Below, piece after piece: positions 12,901 to 24,960 of a DNA stretch of 64,000 nt; the first letter of the stretch is position 1, and the number at the start of each line of letters is the position of its first letter. The stretch spans positions 124,001 through 188,000 of the forward strand of contig NZ_JAPDDS010000004.1 of assembly GCF_025950085.1 (NCBI RefSeq), read 5' to 3'. The position numbers and the translations under genes were made by a program. The stretch comes from Luteolibacter flavescens (lineage in GTDB: Bacteria > Verrucomicrobiota > Verrucomicrobiia > Verrucomicrobiales > Akkermansiaceae). The notes under the pieces are model-generated. The model made no database searches. It was not told the origin of the DNA and saw only the letters and a program-made list of their open reading frames with translations.

Positions 12901-13493
12901 GCCTTCGCGAGGGTCCTCTGGCGGACGGCTTCGTAGAGGCAGACACCGGCGGAGACGGAGACGTTCAGGCACTCCACCTTTCCGGCCATGGGGATCTTCG
13001 CGAGGAAGTCGCAGTTTTCCTCGGTGAGGCGGCGCATGCCCTTTTCCTCGGCTCCCAGGATGAGGGCCAGCGGGCCCTTCAGGTCGAGGTCGTAGATGTA
13101 TTTGTCCGTGTGGTCGGTGGTGCCCACGAGCCAGAGACCGGCCTTTTTCAGGTGCTCCATGGTCCGCGCGAGATTCGTCACCTGGACGAAGGGCACGTGG
13201 TCCGCAGCACCCACGGAGATGCGGCGCACGGTCTCGGTGATGCCCACGGCCTTGTCCTTTGGCGCGACCACGGCGTGGACGCCAGCCCCATCCGCGGTGC
13301 GGAGGATGGCCCCGAGATTGTGCGGGTCCTGCACGCAATCGAGGATGAGGATGAAGGGGTCCTTCTTCTCCGCGATGAGCTGCATCAGGTCATCCTCATC
13401 GAGCGACGGCACGGAGGAGGCGGTGGAGCTTTCGTCCGGCTTGCGGGCGTGGCGGTTGTCCCTGGCTTCGTGCTCGCGGCGGCGCGGTTTCAT
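12897..13493 (-). CDS. SpoU/TrmH-type RNA 2'-O-methyltransferase
   Basis: The 198-residue SAM-dependent knotted methylase has all three SpoU motifs: [22 protein letters not shown] and [17 protein letters not shown]. Closest in style to RlmB, the 23S rRNA Gm2251 methylase. It lacks the usual N-terminal substrate-recognition domain and instead has a ~30-residue basic, charged leader. It heads a two-gene unit with the metallophosphoesterase, with a 4-nt overlap. Confidence 0.88.
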   Translation of the reverse strand: MKPRRREHEARDNRHARKPDESSTASSVPSLDEDDLMQLIAEKKDPFILILDCVQDPHNLGAILRTADGAGVHAVVAPKDKAVGITETVRRISVGAADHVPFVQVTNLARTMEHLKKAGLWLVGTTDHTDKYIYDLDLKGPLALILGAEEKGMRRLTEENCDFLAKIPMAGKVECLNVSVSAGVCLYEAVRQRTLAKA

Positions 13494-13529
13494 GGCGGGA
13501 GATTGGAAAAGCCGCGCGCGCCGGGCAAT

Positions 13530-13835
13530 TCACATTTCGAATCTCTCCCGAATCCGGTCTTTGACCATGGCCATCTCTTCGGGCTTCAGCTCGCCCAGTT
13601 TTCTCATCAGCCGAACCATCGGTAATGATTGGATCTGCTGGAAATGGAAGGCCCCAGCCTTGAGGAACGACTTCGGGATCGGTAGCTCCCAGTGGTTTCC
13701 TCGCAAGGCTGTCGTGTGAGGAACGACTGTAACCAGCGCGAGTTCGTCTTCGAAAGGAGCGCCAGTCAGTAGCAGGCATGGCCGGACCTTTCCGGCCATC
13801 CCCAGATCGACCTGCCACACTTCGCCCGGCTTCAT
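13530..13835 (-). CDS. MazF/PemK-like toxin
   Basis: The 101-residue protein begins MKPGEVWQVDLG and has a VRPCLLL strand and a VTVVPHTT strand, the core pattern of PemK/MazF ribonuclease toxins. The C-terminus is helical (KLGELKPEEMAMVKDRIRERF). It overlaps the upstream small gene by 4 nt (ATGA), the usual antitoxin-toxin coupling. The target sequence is unknown. Confidence 0.85.
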   Translation of the reverse strand: MKPGEVWQVDLGMAGKVRPCLLLTGAPFEDELALVTVVPHTTALRGNHWELPIPKSFLKAGAFHFQQIQSLPMVRLMRKLGELKPEEMAMVKDRIRERFEM

Positions 13836-14023
13836 GGAGTTTGCGCCTCTGCTTCCAATTCGTCGAGCATGGCAAATCCCAAGGCTGCCGAGTGTTCGCA
13901 GACCGCCAGATCAGCCGCTTCTTCCGGAGTCGAATCCATTTCCAGCAGGCGCAGGGAAAGCTCCCGCCGCTCTTCGCGGTTCAGCGAAGGAAGCTCTTCG
14001 AGAATCTGTCGGATGGAGATCAC
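13832..14023 (-). CDS. Addiction-module antitoxin-like protein
   Basis: The 63-residue acidic protein is rich in helix (RQILEELPSLNREERRELSLRL) and resembles small antitoxins of the type encoded before MazF/PemK or RelE toxins. Its stop overlaps the toxin start. No DNA-binding motif is clear. The call rests mainly on size and position. Confidence 0.75.
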   Translation of the reverse strand: MISIRQILEELPSLNREERRELSLRLLEMDSTPEEAADLAVCEHSAALGFAMLDELEAEAQTP

Positions 14024-14076
14024 GCGAACAATCTAGGCAGAGCTTCCGGCGCAGTCAATCCAGCGGGTCAAGCCAC

Positions 14077-17345
<3,269 letters not shown>

Positions 17346-17349
<4 letters not shown>

Positions 17350-18485
17350 GGCTCGTCAGTGGAGACTTCCTTCCCGTCGCGCAGCACCACCTTCACCTCC
17401 ATGCCCTCGATGACCGAGGTCAGCGCGGTGATGCAGAGCTGCTCCCCGTCCTCGACGCCCTCGGAGACGAGCACGGTGTCCTTCTCGGTGCGGATGACCT
17501 TCACCTGCCGCGTGGTGACGGTGTGGCCGTCGCCGACGACCATCACGCGGTCCGTCTTGGCAAAGGCGCGGCGCGGGATGCGGACGACGTCGGGAATGGT
17601 GCGTCCCTCGATCTCGGTGTGGACGAATTGCCCCGGCAGCGGCGCGTCCGGCGAATCGCCGTCGATGCGGGCGACCACGATGATCGAGCGGTTCTCCCGC
17701 TGGATCTCGCCCTCGGTGCGGTCCACCACGGCCTTCCACGTGCGCGTGCCGCCGGACTCGCGCAGCAGGATCTCCTGCCCGCGGAGGTCGAAGAAGGCCG
17801 CATCCTGGCGCGGCACCGGCAGGCGGACCTCGTAGAAATCCGTCGCGTAGAATTCCGCCAGCGCCCCGGCCTTCGCGACGCGCGTGCCGAGATCGACGAG
17901 CTTCTTGCGGATGCGCCCGTCGTAGGGCGCGCGCAGCTTCGTGCGCTCCACGTCCTTCATCGCGCGCATCACCGCGGCCTCCGAGGCGGCGACGCGGGCG
18001 CGGCTCGCGGCGAGCTGGGGAATGCGGAGCACCAGGTCATTCGCGGTCTGGCCCGGATTCGCGATGCGTTCCCAATCCCGCTTCGCCTGCTCGGCGCGCA
18101 TTTCCTCCTGCGCGAGCTGCAGCCTGGCCTCGGCCTGCGCTGCTTCCGCCTGGAAGAGGTCGGCCTTGTAGTCGGTGGGGTCGATCTCCAACAGGACGTC
18201 ACCCGCCTTGAAATTCCCGCCTGCCTCGTAGTCCTGGCCCACGGCGATGACGGTGCCCTCCACCTCGGCGGCGGCGCGGGTCAGCGTCACGGGCTCCACG
18301 GTGCCTTGGGCGGGGATCATCACATGGATCTCCGTCTTGCGGGCGGTCACGGTTTCCACTTCCTGCGCCAGCTTCGGCGGCTGTGTGGGGAGGGGCGTCT
18401 TCTTGAGCTTCGCCAGCAGGGCAAACATGGCGAAGCCGCCGAGCAGGATGGCTGCGGCGAGGATGATGCGGAAAATGCGTTTCAT
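17346..18485 (-). CDS. RND efflux periplasmic adaptor (membrane fusion protein)
   Basis: The 379-residue adaptor has an N-terminal signal anchor (IFRIILAAAILLGGFAMFALLA), then a lipoyl-like half, a long coiled-coil hairpin (residues ~105..185, rich in EAAQAEARLQLAQEEMRAEQ-type heptads), the second lipoyl half (KLRAPYDGRIRKK) and beta-barrel domains. It links the inner-membrane pump to the outer-membrane channel. It is 17 bp downstream of the channel gene and overlaps the pump gene by 4 nt. Confidence 0.95.
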
Positions 18486-18502
18486 CTGGGAGAATGAATC
18501 AA

Positions 18503-19897
18503 TCAGGGGCCGCGCAGCACCACATCGCCACCCAGGGCGAGGTGCAGGTTCACGCGGTTGTCGAGCAGCAGGCGGCGCACGGAGACCAGCGCCGAGGCGG
18601 CCTCGATCTGGCGGTTCTGCGCGGCGATGTAGGTGAGCACGCCGCCGGTGCCGGTGCGGAATTCCTCACCCGCGCGCTCCGCGGCATCCTGCGAGAGGGT
18701 CACGGCATGCGTGAGCTCCTGCTCCTGGCGGCGCAGGTAGATCTCGGCGATGAGCGATTGCTCCACCTCGCCAAAGGCATCCAGCACCACACGCTGGAGA
18801 TTTGCCGCGGCCTCGCGCTCGGCCGCCTCGGCCTGCTCGATGCCGCCGCGCAGTCGACCGCCCTGGAAGATCGGCTGCGTCAGGCTGCCACCGAGCGACC
18901 ACACGCCCGCGGAGCTTTTCAGGATGTCTTCCAGTTGGTCGGTCGAGGTCCCGAGGCTGCCTGTCAGGGAGATGCTCGGGAAAAGTGCCTTCACCGCTTG
19001 GTCGCGGCGGCGTCCCGCGGCAGCGAGCTGACGCTCCGCGGCGAGGAGATCCGGGCGGCGCAGCAGCAGCTCGGAAGGCAGGCCCGCAGGCGGGATCGCG
19101 GGTAGCTTCGGCAGCTTCGCGCCGCTCGCGACATTCCCGGATGGATAGCGGCCGAGCAGCAGCTCGAGCTGCCTCAGCGCGCGCTCGCGTTCGCCGCGGC
19201 GGCGCTCGAGATCGGACTTCGCGGTGGAGAGCTCGGTCTGGCTCAGGCGGACCTGCGCGGCGGAGCCACCGTCATCGGCGATGGCCCGCTCGAAGCGCTC
19301 GCGCACCAGCGTGGAGGATTCCTCGCGGGACTTCACTGCTTGGTCCGCCAGCGCGACCTGCTCGTTCGACTCGGCGACGGCCAGCCAGGCCTTGGAAACC
19401 TGGGCGGCGAGCGACGAGCGCAGCGCGCGGTCATTCTGCTGCTGCGCCTCGGCATCGGCCATGGCCGCCTCGGCCCCGGACCTCACCTTGCCCCACAGGT
19501 CCACCTCCCACGCCGCCTGCAGGGAGACGCCGAAGGTATTCGCCGTGGAGGCCTGGCCGAGGAAGTTCTGCTTCTGGCGCGATGCCTGGGTGCCCGCGCC
19601 GAGCGTGGGAAAGCGCTCTGCTCCGGCGATCTTCGCGACCGCGGCGGCCTGGTCCACCCGAGCGGCGGAGGCTTGCAGGCTGGGATTCGCACGCTGTGCC
19701 TCATCCACCAGCGAGACCAGTGGGGAACCGCCTATGGTCTTCACCCAGCGATGGTCCACGCCGCTGCGTGCCTCGCGGGTGGCGGACCATGATTCCGGCG
19801 CGGTGCCTGCGGCATCCATCCGCGACGATGGCGAGTGCAGGGTGCAGCCACCAAGAAGTGCCGCCATGAAAATGGCGCTCGCGCGGGAGGGGATCAT
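18503..19897 (-). CDS. NodT/OprM-type outer-membrane efflux lipoprotein
   Basis: The 464-residue channel subunit carries a lipoprotein signal with lipobox LLGGC (Cys18). Two OEP repeats have long helices, AWEVDLWGKVR in the first and PIFQGGRLRGGIEQAEA in the second, as usual for TolC-like trimers of the NodT family. The start is 12 bp after the tetR stop, which ties it to the efflux operon. Confidence 0.95.
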   Translation of the reverse strand: MIPSRASAIFMAALLGGCTLHSPSSRMDAAGTAPESWSATREARSGVDHRWVKTIGGSPLVSLVDEAQRANPSLQASAARVDQAAAVAKIAGAERFPTLGAGTQASRQKQNFLGQASTANTFGVSLQAAWEVDLWGKVRSGAEAAMADAEAQQQNDRALRSSLAAQVSKAWLAVAESNEQVALADQAVKSREESSTLVRERFERAIADDGGSAAQVRLSQTELSTAKSDLERRRGERERALRQLELLLGRYPSGNVASGAKLPKLPAIPPAGLPSELLLRRPDLLAAERQLAAAGRRRDQAVKALFPSISLTGSLGTSTDQLEDILKSSAGVWSLGGSLTQPIFQGGRLRGGIEQAEAAEREAAANLQRVVLDAFGEVEQSLIAEIYLRRQEQELTHAVTLSQDAAERAGEEFRTGTGGVLTYIAAQNRQIEAASALVSVRRLLLDNRVNLHLALGGDVVLRGP

Positions 19898-19909
19898 GTA
19901 GGGACGAGA

Positions 19910-20611
19910 CTAGAACGGGAACTCGACCTGAGGTCCACGGGTCTTTTGTTCCTCTTGACCGTCTTCGCTGCCCTGCCGCATCCCGGCGGCGGCGAAGCGG
20001 ATGAAGCGGGAAAGCGTCTGCTCCAGCGTCGGGGTCCCGGCTTCGCCACCCGACATGCGCAGCAGCTTCTCGCCGTGCGCCATGGTGTGGATCATCGAGC
20101 CGCCCATGAGGTGCATGCGCCACCAGATGTCATCCGGGGCCAGACCGGGCAGCGCCTTCGCGAAGGCCTTGTAGAAGCGCGAGGACATGTTGATGAAAAG
20201 CTGCTCCACCACCGGCGGCATATCGCAGCCGTGGCCGAACATGCGGCCCATCAGCTTGAAGAAAATCTTCTCGGTCAGCTCCGAGCGGCGCACCTGCGTG
20301 GCGAAGGGGCGGATGTAGGCGTCGAGGATTTCCTCGATCGGCAGCGGCTTGCCAGCGGCGCGGCGCTCCAGCGTGTCGAGGCGGGCGAGGCGCTCCTCGT
20401 TCACCGGATTGATCGAGCGGGTGAGGACGACGGCGATGAGGCCCTCGCGGCTGCCGAAGTGGTAGTTCACCGCGGCCACGTTCGCACCGGCCTTCGTGGT
20501 GATGTCGCGCACCGACACGCGGTCGAATCCGTCGTCGGCGAAAAGCTCTTCTGCTGCTTCGATCAAACGCTGCTTGGTGGCCACCTTCGAATCTCCTGCA
20601 ACTGCGCTCAT
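19910..20611 (-). CDS. TetR-family regulator of the efflux operon
   Basis: The regulator has an N-terminal TetR helix-turn-helix (ATKQRLIEAAEELFADDGFDRVSVRDITTKAGAN...YHFGSREGL) and a C-terminal ligand domain like CerR/DUF1956 regulators. I take the ATG at 20611 (MSAVAGDSK); another ATG at 20626 adds five residues. It is the first gene of the operon with the channel, adaptor and pump. It probably represses its own operon; no clear operator palindrome was found upstream. Confidence 0.93.
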   Translation of the reverse strand: MSAVAGDSKVATKQRLIEAAEELFADDGFDRVSVRDITTKAGANVAAVNYHFGSREGLIAVVLTRSINPVNEERLARLDTLERRAAGKPLPIEEILDAYIRPFATQVRRSELTEKIFFKLMGRMFGHGCDMPPVVEQLFINMSSRFYKAFAKALPGLAPDDIWWRMHLMGGSMIHTMAHGEKLLRMSGGEAGTPTLEQTLSRFIRFAAAGMRQGSEDGQEEQKTRGPQVEFPF

Positions 20612-20707
20612 GGCCCGAAGCTCCATGCACCTCCCCCGGGTGTCAAACGATTGATTAAACTGCGGATTCGTCGATTTACGTAAGGTGTTTCAATCCATTG
20701 GATTGTG

Positions 20708-20731
20708 AGCTTGTGAAACAATTCACAAGCG
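20708..20731. promoter_or_regulatory. CRP/FNR-like palindromic site 1
   Basis: The core TGTGA-N6-TCACA lies within a perfect 9-bp inverted repeat GCTTGTGAA-ACAA-TTCACAAGC. It matches the site at 28923..28946 at about 20 of 24 positions. It is between the divergent tetR gene and the DUF5690 gene, ~130 bp before the latter's ATG. Confidence 0.6.
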
Positions 20732-20863
20732 TTTCGGAAGACTGAAATATCCAGCTCCTTCCCAAATCAAAGTGGGAAATCCGGTCTTCGCAGTGTGCTT
20801 GGGGCTGAATCGTCTCAATTGGAAGATTGGCGAGGGCGGATCGATCTATCAGTGTTTTGGGGA

Positions 20864-22156
20864 ATGGGCTTTGGAACGCTGCGATCTTCCCTTGAGCGGA
20901 ATCAATTGCTCTTCACGGTCTTCGCGTCCCTGGCGGCATTCTCGTGTTATTATTGCATGTATGCCTTCCGGCGGCCCTTCGCCGCGGCGGGATATGTGGA
21001 TGCGCCGCTGCAGGTGGCGATCGCGGGCCGCATCATCGAGGCGAAGACGCTTTTCCTCATCGCGCAGGTCTTCGGCTACTGCGTGTCGAAGTTCGCGGGG
21101 GTGAAGGTCTGCTCGGAGCTGCCGCGCGCGCGGCTGGGTCTGGCACTGGTGGCCTGCATCGTGACCTCTTGGCTGGCCCTGCTCGCTTTCGCAGTGCTAC
21201 CCGCGGGCTGGAAGCCGGTGGCGCTCTTCCTGAATGGCATGCCGCTCGGCGTGGTGTGGGGTCTGGTGGTGCGATATCTGGAAGGGCGGAAGGTCTCCGA
21301 GTTGCTGCTCGCGGCGCTCTCCTGCTCCTACATCCTGGCCAGCGGCGAGGTGAAGCGCGTGGGAGCGTGGCTGCTGGAAAAGGGCGTGGACGAGTACTGG
21401 ATGCCCTTTGCCACCGGGGCGATGTTCGTGCTGCCCTTCGTGATATCGGTCGGCCTGCTTTCGCTGCTGCCGCCGCCGTCCGCGGAGGACGAGATGCTAC
21501 GGGCGAAGCGCCAGGTGATGGGGCGGGGCGAGCGGCTGGCCTTTGCGCGGCGCTTCCTGCCCGGGCTGGTCATCCTCTGTGTCTTCTACCTTTTCCTCAC
21601 CGCCTACCGCGACTTCCGCGACAGCTACCAGGCGGACCTCTTCGTCGAAATGGGCATCATGGACGCGGCGGCATTTTCCCGCACGGAGCGGCCCGTGGCC
21701 TTCGGCGTGATGATCCTGCTGGCCCTCGCCTTCCTGGTGAAGGGCGCACGCCGCGGCCTGGCCACGGTGTATCTGCTGATGATGGCCGGCATGGTGGTGC
21801 TCGGCGGGTCCACCATGCTTTTCAGCGCCGGACTGATCGGCGGCGAGACGTGGATGATGGTGAGCGGCTTCGGAGCCTATCTCACCTACGTCCCCTTTGG
21901 CAGCGTGCTCTTCGACCGCATCATCGCCGCCACCCGGTTCACGGGGACGGCGGTGTTTGCGATCTATCTGGCGGACGCGCTCGGCTACTCCGGATCGGTC
22001 GGCATGATGATCTACCGCGATATCTTCGCGGGAGAGATCAGCCGGCTGGAGTTCTTCCGTGACTTCAGCCTGTGGCTGGCCATGGGCGGCCTGCCCCTGC
22101 TTTTCACGGCCTCGGTGTATTTCCTCGGCCGTGCGAAGCAGGCACCCGGCATGTGA
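20864..22156 (+). CDS. DUF5690/MFS-like membrane transporter
   Basis: The roughly 430-residue membrane protein has about 11-12 hydrophobic segments. An early CYYCMYAFRRPF block after the first membrane helix is characteristic of DUF5690, an MFS-related group with a glycerol-3-phosphate-permease-like start. I chose the ATG at 20864; a GTG at 20795 is possible but adds 23 polar residues. A CRP-like palindrome lies upstream. The substrate is unknown. Confidence 0.75.
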   Translation: MGFGTLRSSLERNQLLFTVFASLAAFSCYYCMYAFRRPFAAAGYVDAPLQVAIAGRIIEAKTLFLIAQVFGYCVSKFAGVKVCSELPRARLGLALVACIVTSWLALLAFAVLPAGWKPVALFLNGMPLGVVWGLVVRYLEGRKVSELLLAALSCSYILASGEVKRVGAWLLEKGVDEYWMPFATGAMFVLPFVISVGLLSLLPPPSAEDEMLRAKRQVMGRGERLAFARRFLPGLVILCVFYLFLTAYRDFRDSYQADLFVEMGIMDAAAFSRTERPVAFGVMILLALAFLVKGARRGLATVYLLMMAGMVVLGGSTMLFSAGLIGGETWMMVSGFGAYLTYVPFGSVLFDRIIAATRFTGTAVFAIYLADALGYSGSVGMMIYRDIFAGEISRLEFFRDFSLWLAMGGLPLLFTASVYFLGRAKQAPGM

Positions 22157-22162
22157 CGGGGG

Positions 22163-24925
22163 TCAGTCCCCGGTCACGCGGAAGAAGCACTTGGGATCCG
22201 CGATGCGGTCCACCGGCACCAGCTCCTCATGGCTGGCACCGCTGGCGGTCACGCTGCGCACGTCCTCCCATCCGTCGAGGCGGGTGCTCTTCTGGATCTT
22301 GTAGGTCTTCCCGGACTCGGACTTCCAGCGCAGGCGCATCTGGTTTCCCTCAAGCTCGGCCTGCTCGAACTCAAGGGGAGCTTTTCCCTGCACCGTGAAG
22401 GTGACGCGGTTGGAAACCTCGGTGTAGGAGTCGTTCGTGAACATCGCCACGAAGTATTTTCCCGGGGCCAGGTCCGGCAGTTGGAAGGTCACGCTGCCGC
22501 TGGTGGCACCGTTGAAGTAGAGATACGAGGTGAGCACGTTCACGCCGGGGATCTCCCCGTCCTTGAAGATGCCGATCCAGTCCTTCGGGATGCCCGGGCC
22601 ATTGCTGAAGTGGACGGTGAAGTCGCTGCCCTGCTGGACCTGTGCGGCCTCCATGCTGACCGTGGAAATCTGCGAGCCAACGGAGAAAGGCACGCGCGTG
22701 GCGATCTCCTGATACTGGTCATTCACCATGAAGGCGGCGTAGTAGTAGCCCTTCGCGAGTCCGGGGAAGTCACGGAACCCGGACGCCTCCGCGGCATACT
22801 TCCAGCTCACGGACGGCGTCGGGCCGGGATTGATGCCGACGCGGTAGATGCCGATCCAGTCCTTCTCTCCCGTGGGTGCGCCGGAGAAATTGATGCGCAC
22901 CGTCTCGCCCTCGTCGTAGGCTTCGCTGCCCGGCGTCATCGTCACCATGTTCCCCACGTAGATGGGCACGCGCGGGGCGATCTCCGTGTAGCTGTCCGCG
23001 GAGAAGAAGGCGGCGAACCACTCGCCGACGGGCAGGTTGTAGGTGAAGTTCAGCGTGCCGTTCCGGATCGCCGCGGCGGGTGCGGTGCGGGTGCCATTCA
23101 GGTAGAACCACGACGGGGATGCCCCCGCGCGCGGCGTGGTGCCCTTCGGGAAGAATCCGATCCAGTCGCGGGTGCTGCCGGTGCCGTTTTCAAAGGCGAC
23201 CGGGATGTCCTCGTTCGGCGGATAGACGGACTTCTGAAGTGCGATCTTCGGGTCGGACGGAACGCTGCCCGTGACAGTGAAGGTGATGGCGGACGACCAC
23301 GCGGACCACAGGGTATTCGCATCCCGGTGGCGGACGCGCGCGTGGTAGGTGCCGTCCGGCAGGCCCGAGGCGGGGATGGTGTAGCGCAGGATATCCAGGC
23401 CCGCGTGGGTGTCCACCGGCTCATAGAGCGGCGAGCCGGAGTCGCCGTAGAAGTTCTCCACGTCGCGGATGCGGTCGATCTTGAGATTCGAGAATCCGGC
23501 GTCGGCGGCGACCTGGAACCAGGTGCTGTTCATCGCCTCGCCGCTCGTCGTCTGGTAGGCCGTGCTGGCCAGTTCCACCGGCAGCGTGACGGGGGCGGCG
23601 AAGGTATTCGTCAGCGATGGCTTCGCGGGCGTGGCGGTGATGCCACGCTTGCGCGTGAAGTGGTCCACCAGTCGGCTGTTGTAGGACCAGCGCGTCGCGG
23701 TGGGGAAGCGGATGTTCGCCTCGGAGAAACAGCGCACGTCCATGGTGCGCGCATCCAGGTCGAACTCGACGAGCTGCCACGTCCAGTGGGCGACGGTCTT
23801 CTGCACGTCGTCGTAGTCCGCCTCGTTCGACTGGCCCCAGTACTGGTCCCACGCGCTGCCGCCGGAGATGATGTGGTAAACGGGCCACTGCCTCGTCTGG
23901 CCGCGGGCGTAGAGGTGGTGGTGCGCGCCGATGTTCAGCACGTGCTTCTGCGTCTGCGCGAGGATGGGCATCGCGGTGTTCCGCATCCAGGTGGAGATGT
24001 CGCCGATGTACTGCTCCGCCTGGTAGGGCTTGTGGCAGAGGCTGATCATCCAGTCGACATTCGCCGCCGAGTCCGACGCGGTCACGATGTCCTGCACCCA
24101 CGTCGTCTGCGCGGTGGTGATGTGCTCGCTGGACGTGTGGACGAAGGCGATATTCGCAAGCTGGTAGGCGTAGTAGACTTCGGGATCCGGGCTGCTGACG
24201 CCGGCGCAGGTCAGGTCGTCGTAGCGGAAGATCGCCTTGTAGTTTGCGAGGCCGGGATCGCTGTAGGTCTCGTGGTTCCCGATCGTGGTCATGATCGGGA
24301 TGTTCGGCGAGATCCAGCCGCAGAACTTGAAGTGAAGGTGACGGTAGTGCTCCAGCGTGCCGACGTCGACCTGGTCGCCGGGCATCAGCACCAGGTCGAT
24401 GGCTTCCTCGATCGGGACCGAGTAGAGGTCCTCGATCTTCTTCTTCGCGCGCTCCACCAGTCGCTCGTAGCGGCGTTGTGCCGGGTCGATGACCTGGTTG
24501 TCGCCGATGATCAGCACGCGGAATTTCCCGGTGCCGGTGCCGATGGCCTTCGGCGTGCGGAAGCGGAAGACCTCCGAGGTGACATTCTCGGTACGAGCCT
24601 TGTAGTAGTAGTAGGTGTCCGGCTGGAGTCCCGTGAGCCGCACGCAGTGGTAGGTGTAGTTCGTCCCCATCCGCGTCGGCGCCGAGGTGGCGGTCCGCGT
24701 CAGCGCGTCGGCGGCGGTGCCGAAGTCCACATGCGTCTGGGCGTCGGCATTCGTCCACCACGATACCCAAATGGAGTCCGGGCGCGGGGTCTGGAGGTAG
24801 GGCCGGAGCCCGGCGGGGGTGCCTTGGAAATCATAGTCGATCGCACCAAGGGCCCAGCTCGGGCGGAAGACAAAGGCGCCGGTGGCACCGAATCCAATCA
24901 GGCGCAGGAACTGCGAGCGGTTCAT
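22163..24925 (-). CDS. Secreted purple-acid-phosphatase-like metallophosphoesterase with repeated Ig-like modules
   Basis: The ~920-residue protein begins with an export signal (RSQFLRLIGFGATGAFVF...), Tat-like but with one Arg. Next come an N-terminal fibronectin-like PAP domain (~35..140) and a metallophosphatase core with IIGDNQ, MPGDQVD, GNHETYSD, SLCHKPY and GAHHHLYARG. A fibronectin-like part follows, then three tandem ~100-residue modules each with a DWIG(I/F) strand and a Y(Y/F)xAxF strand. The C-terminal domain ends FFRVTGD. The downstream modules recur once in the neighbour 24961..26796. It is likely an outer-surface phosphatase; the substrate is unknown. Confidence 0.85.
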   Translation of the reverse strand: MNRSQFLRLIGFGATGAFVFRPSWALGAIDYDFQGTPAGLRPYLQTPRPDSIWVSWWTNADAQTHVDFGTAADALTRTATSAPTRMGTNYTYHCVRLTGLQPDTYYYYKARTENVTSEVFRFRTPKAIGTGTGKFRVLIIGDNQVIDPAQRRYERLVERAKKKIEDLYSVPIEEAIDLVLMPGDQVDVGTLEHYRHLHFKFCGWISPNIPIMTTIGNHETYSDPGLANYKAIFRYDDLTCAGVSSPDPEVYYAYQLANIAFVHTSSEHITTAQTTWVQDIVTASDSAANVDWMISLCHKPYQAEQYIGDISTWMRNTAMPILAQTQKHVLNIGAHHHLYARGQTRQWPVYHIISGGSAWDQYWGQSNEADYDDVQKTVAHWTWQLVEFDLDARTMDVRCFSEANIRFPTATRWSYNSRLVDHFTRKRGITATPAKPSLTNTFAAPVTLPVELASTAYQTTSGEAMNSTWFQVAADAGFSNLKIDRIRDVENFYGDSGSPLYEPVDTHAGLDILRYTIPASGLPDGTYHARVRHRDANTLWSAWSSAITFTVTGSVPSDPKIALQKSVYPPNEDIPVAFENGTGSTRDWIGFFPKGTTPRAGASPSWFYLNGTRTAPAAAIRNGTLNFTYNLPVGEWFAAFFSADSYTEIAPRVPIYVGNMVTMTPGSEAYDEGETVRINFSGAPTGEKDWIGIYRVGINPGPTPSVSWKYAAEASGFRDFPGLAKGYYYAAFMVNDQYQEIATRVPFSVGSQISTVSMEAAQVQQGSDFTVHFSNGPGIPKDWIGIFKDGEIPGVNVLTSYLYFNGATSGSVTFQLPDLAPGKYFVAMFTNDSYTEVSNRVTFTVQGKAPLEFEQAELEGNQMRLRWKSESGKTYKIQKSTRLDGWEDVRSVTASGASHEELVPVDRIADPKCFFRVTGD

Positions 24926-24960
24926 CACGGAATAGTCAGGAGTAGGGTAAGGGGGCGATC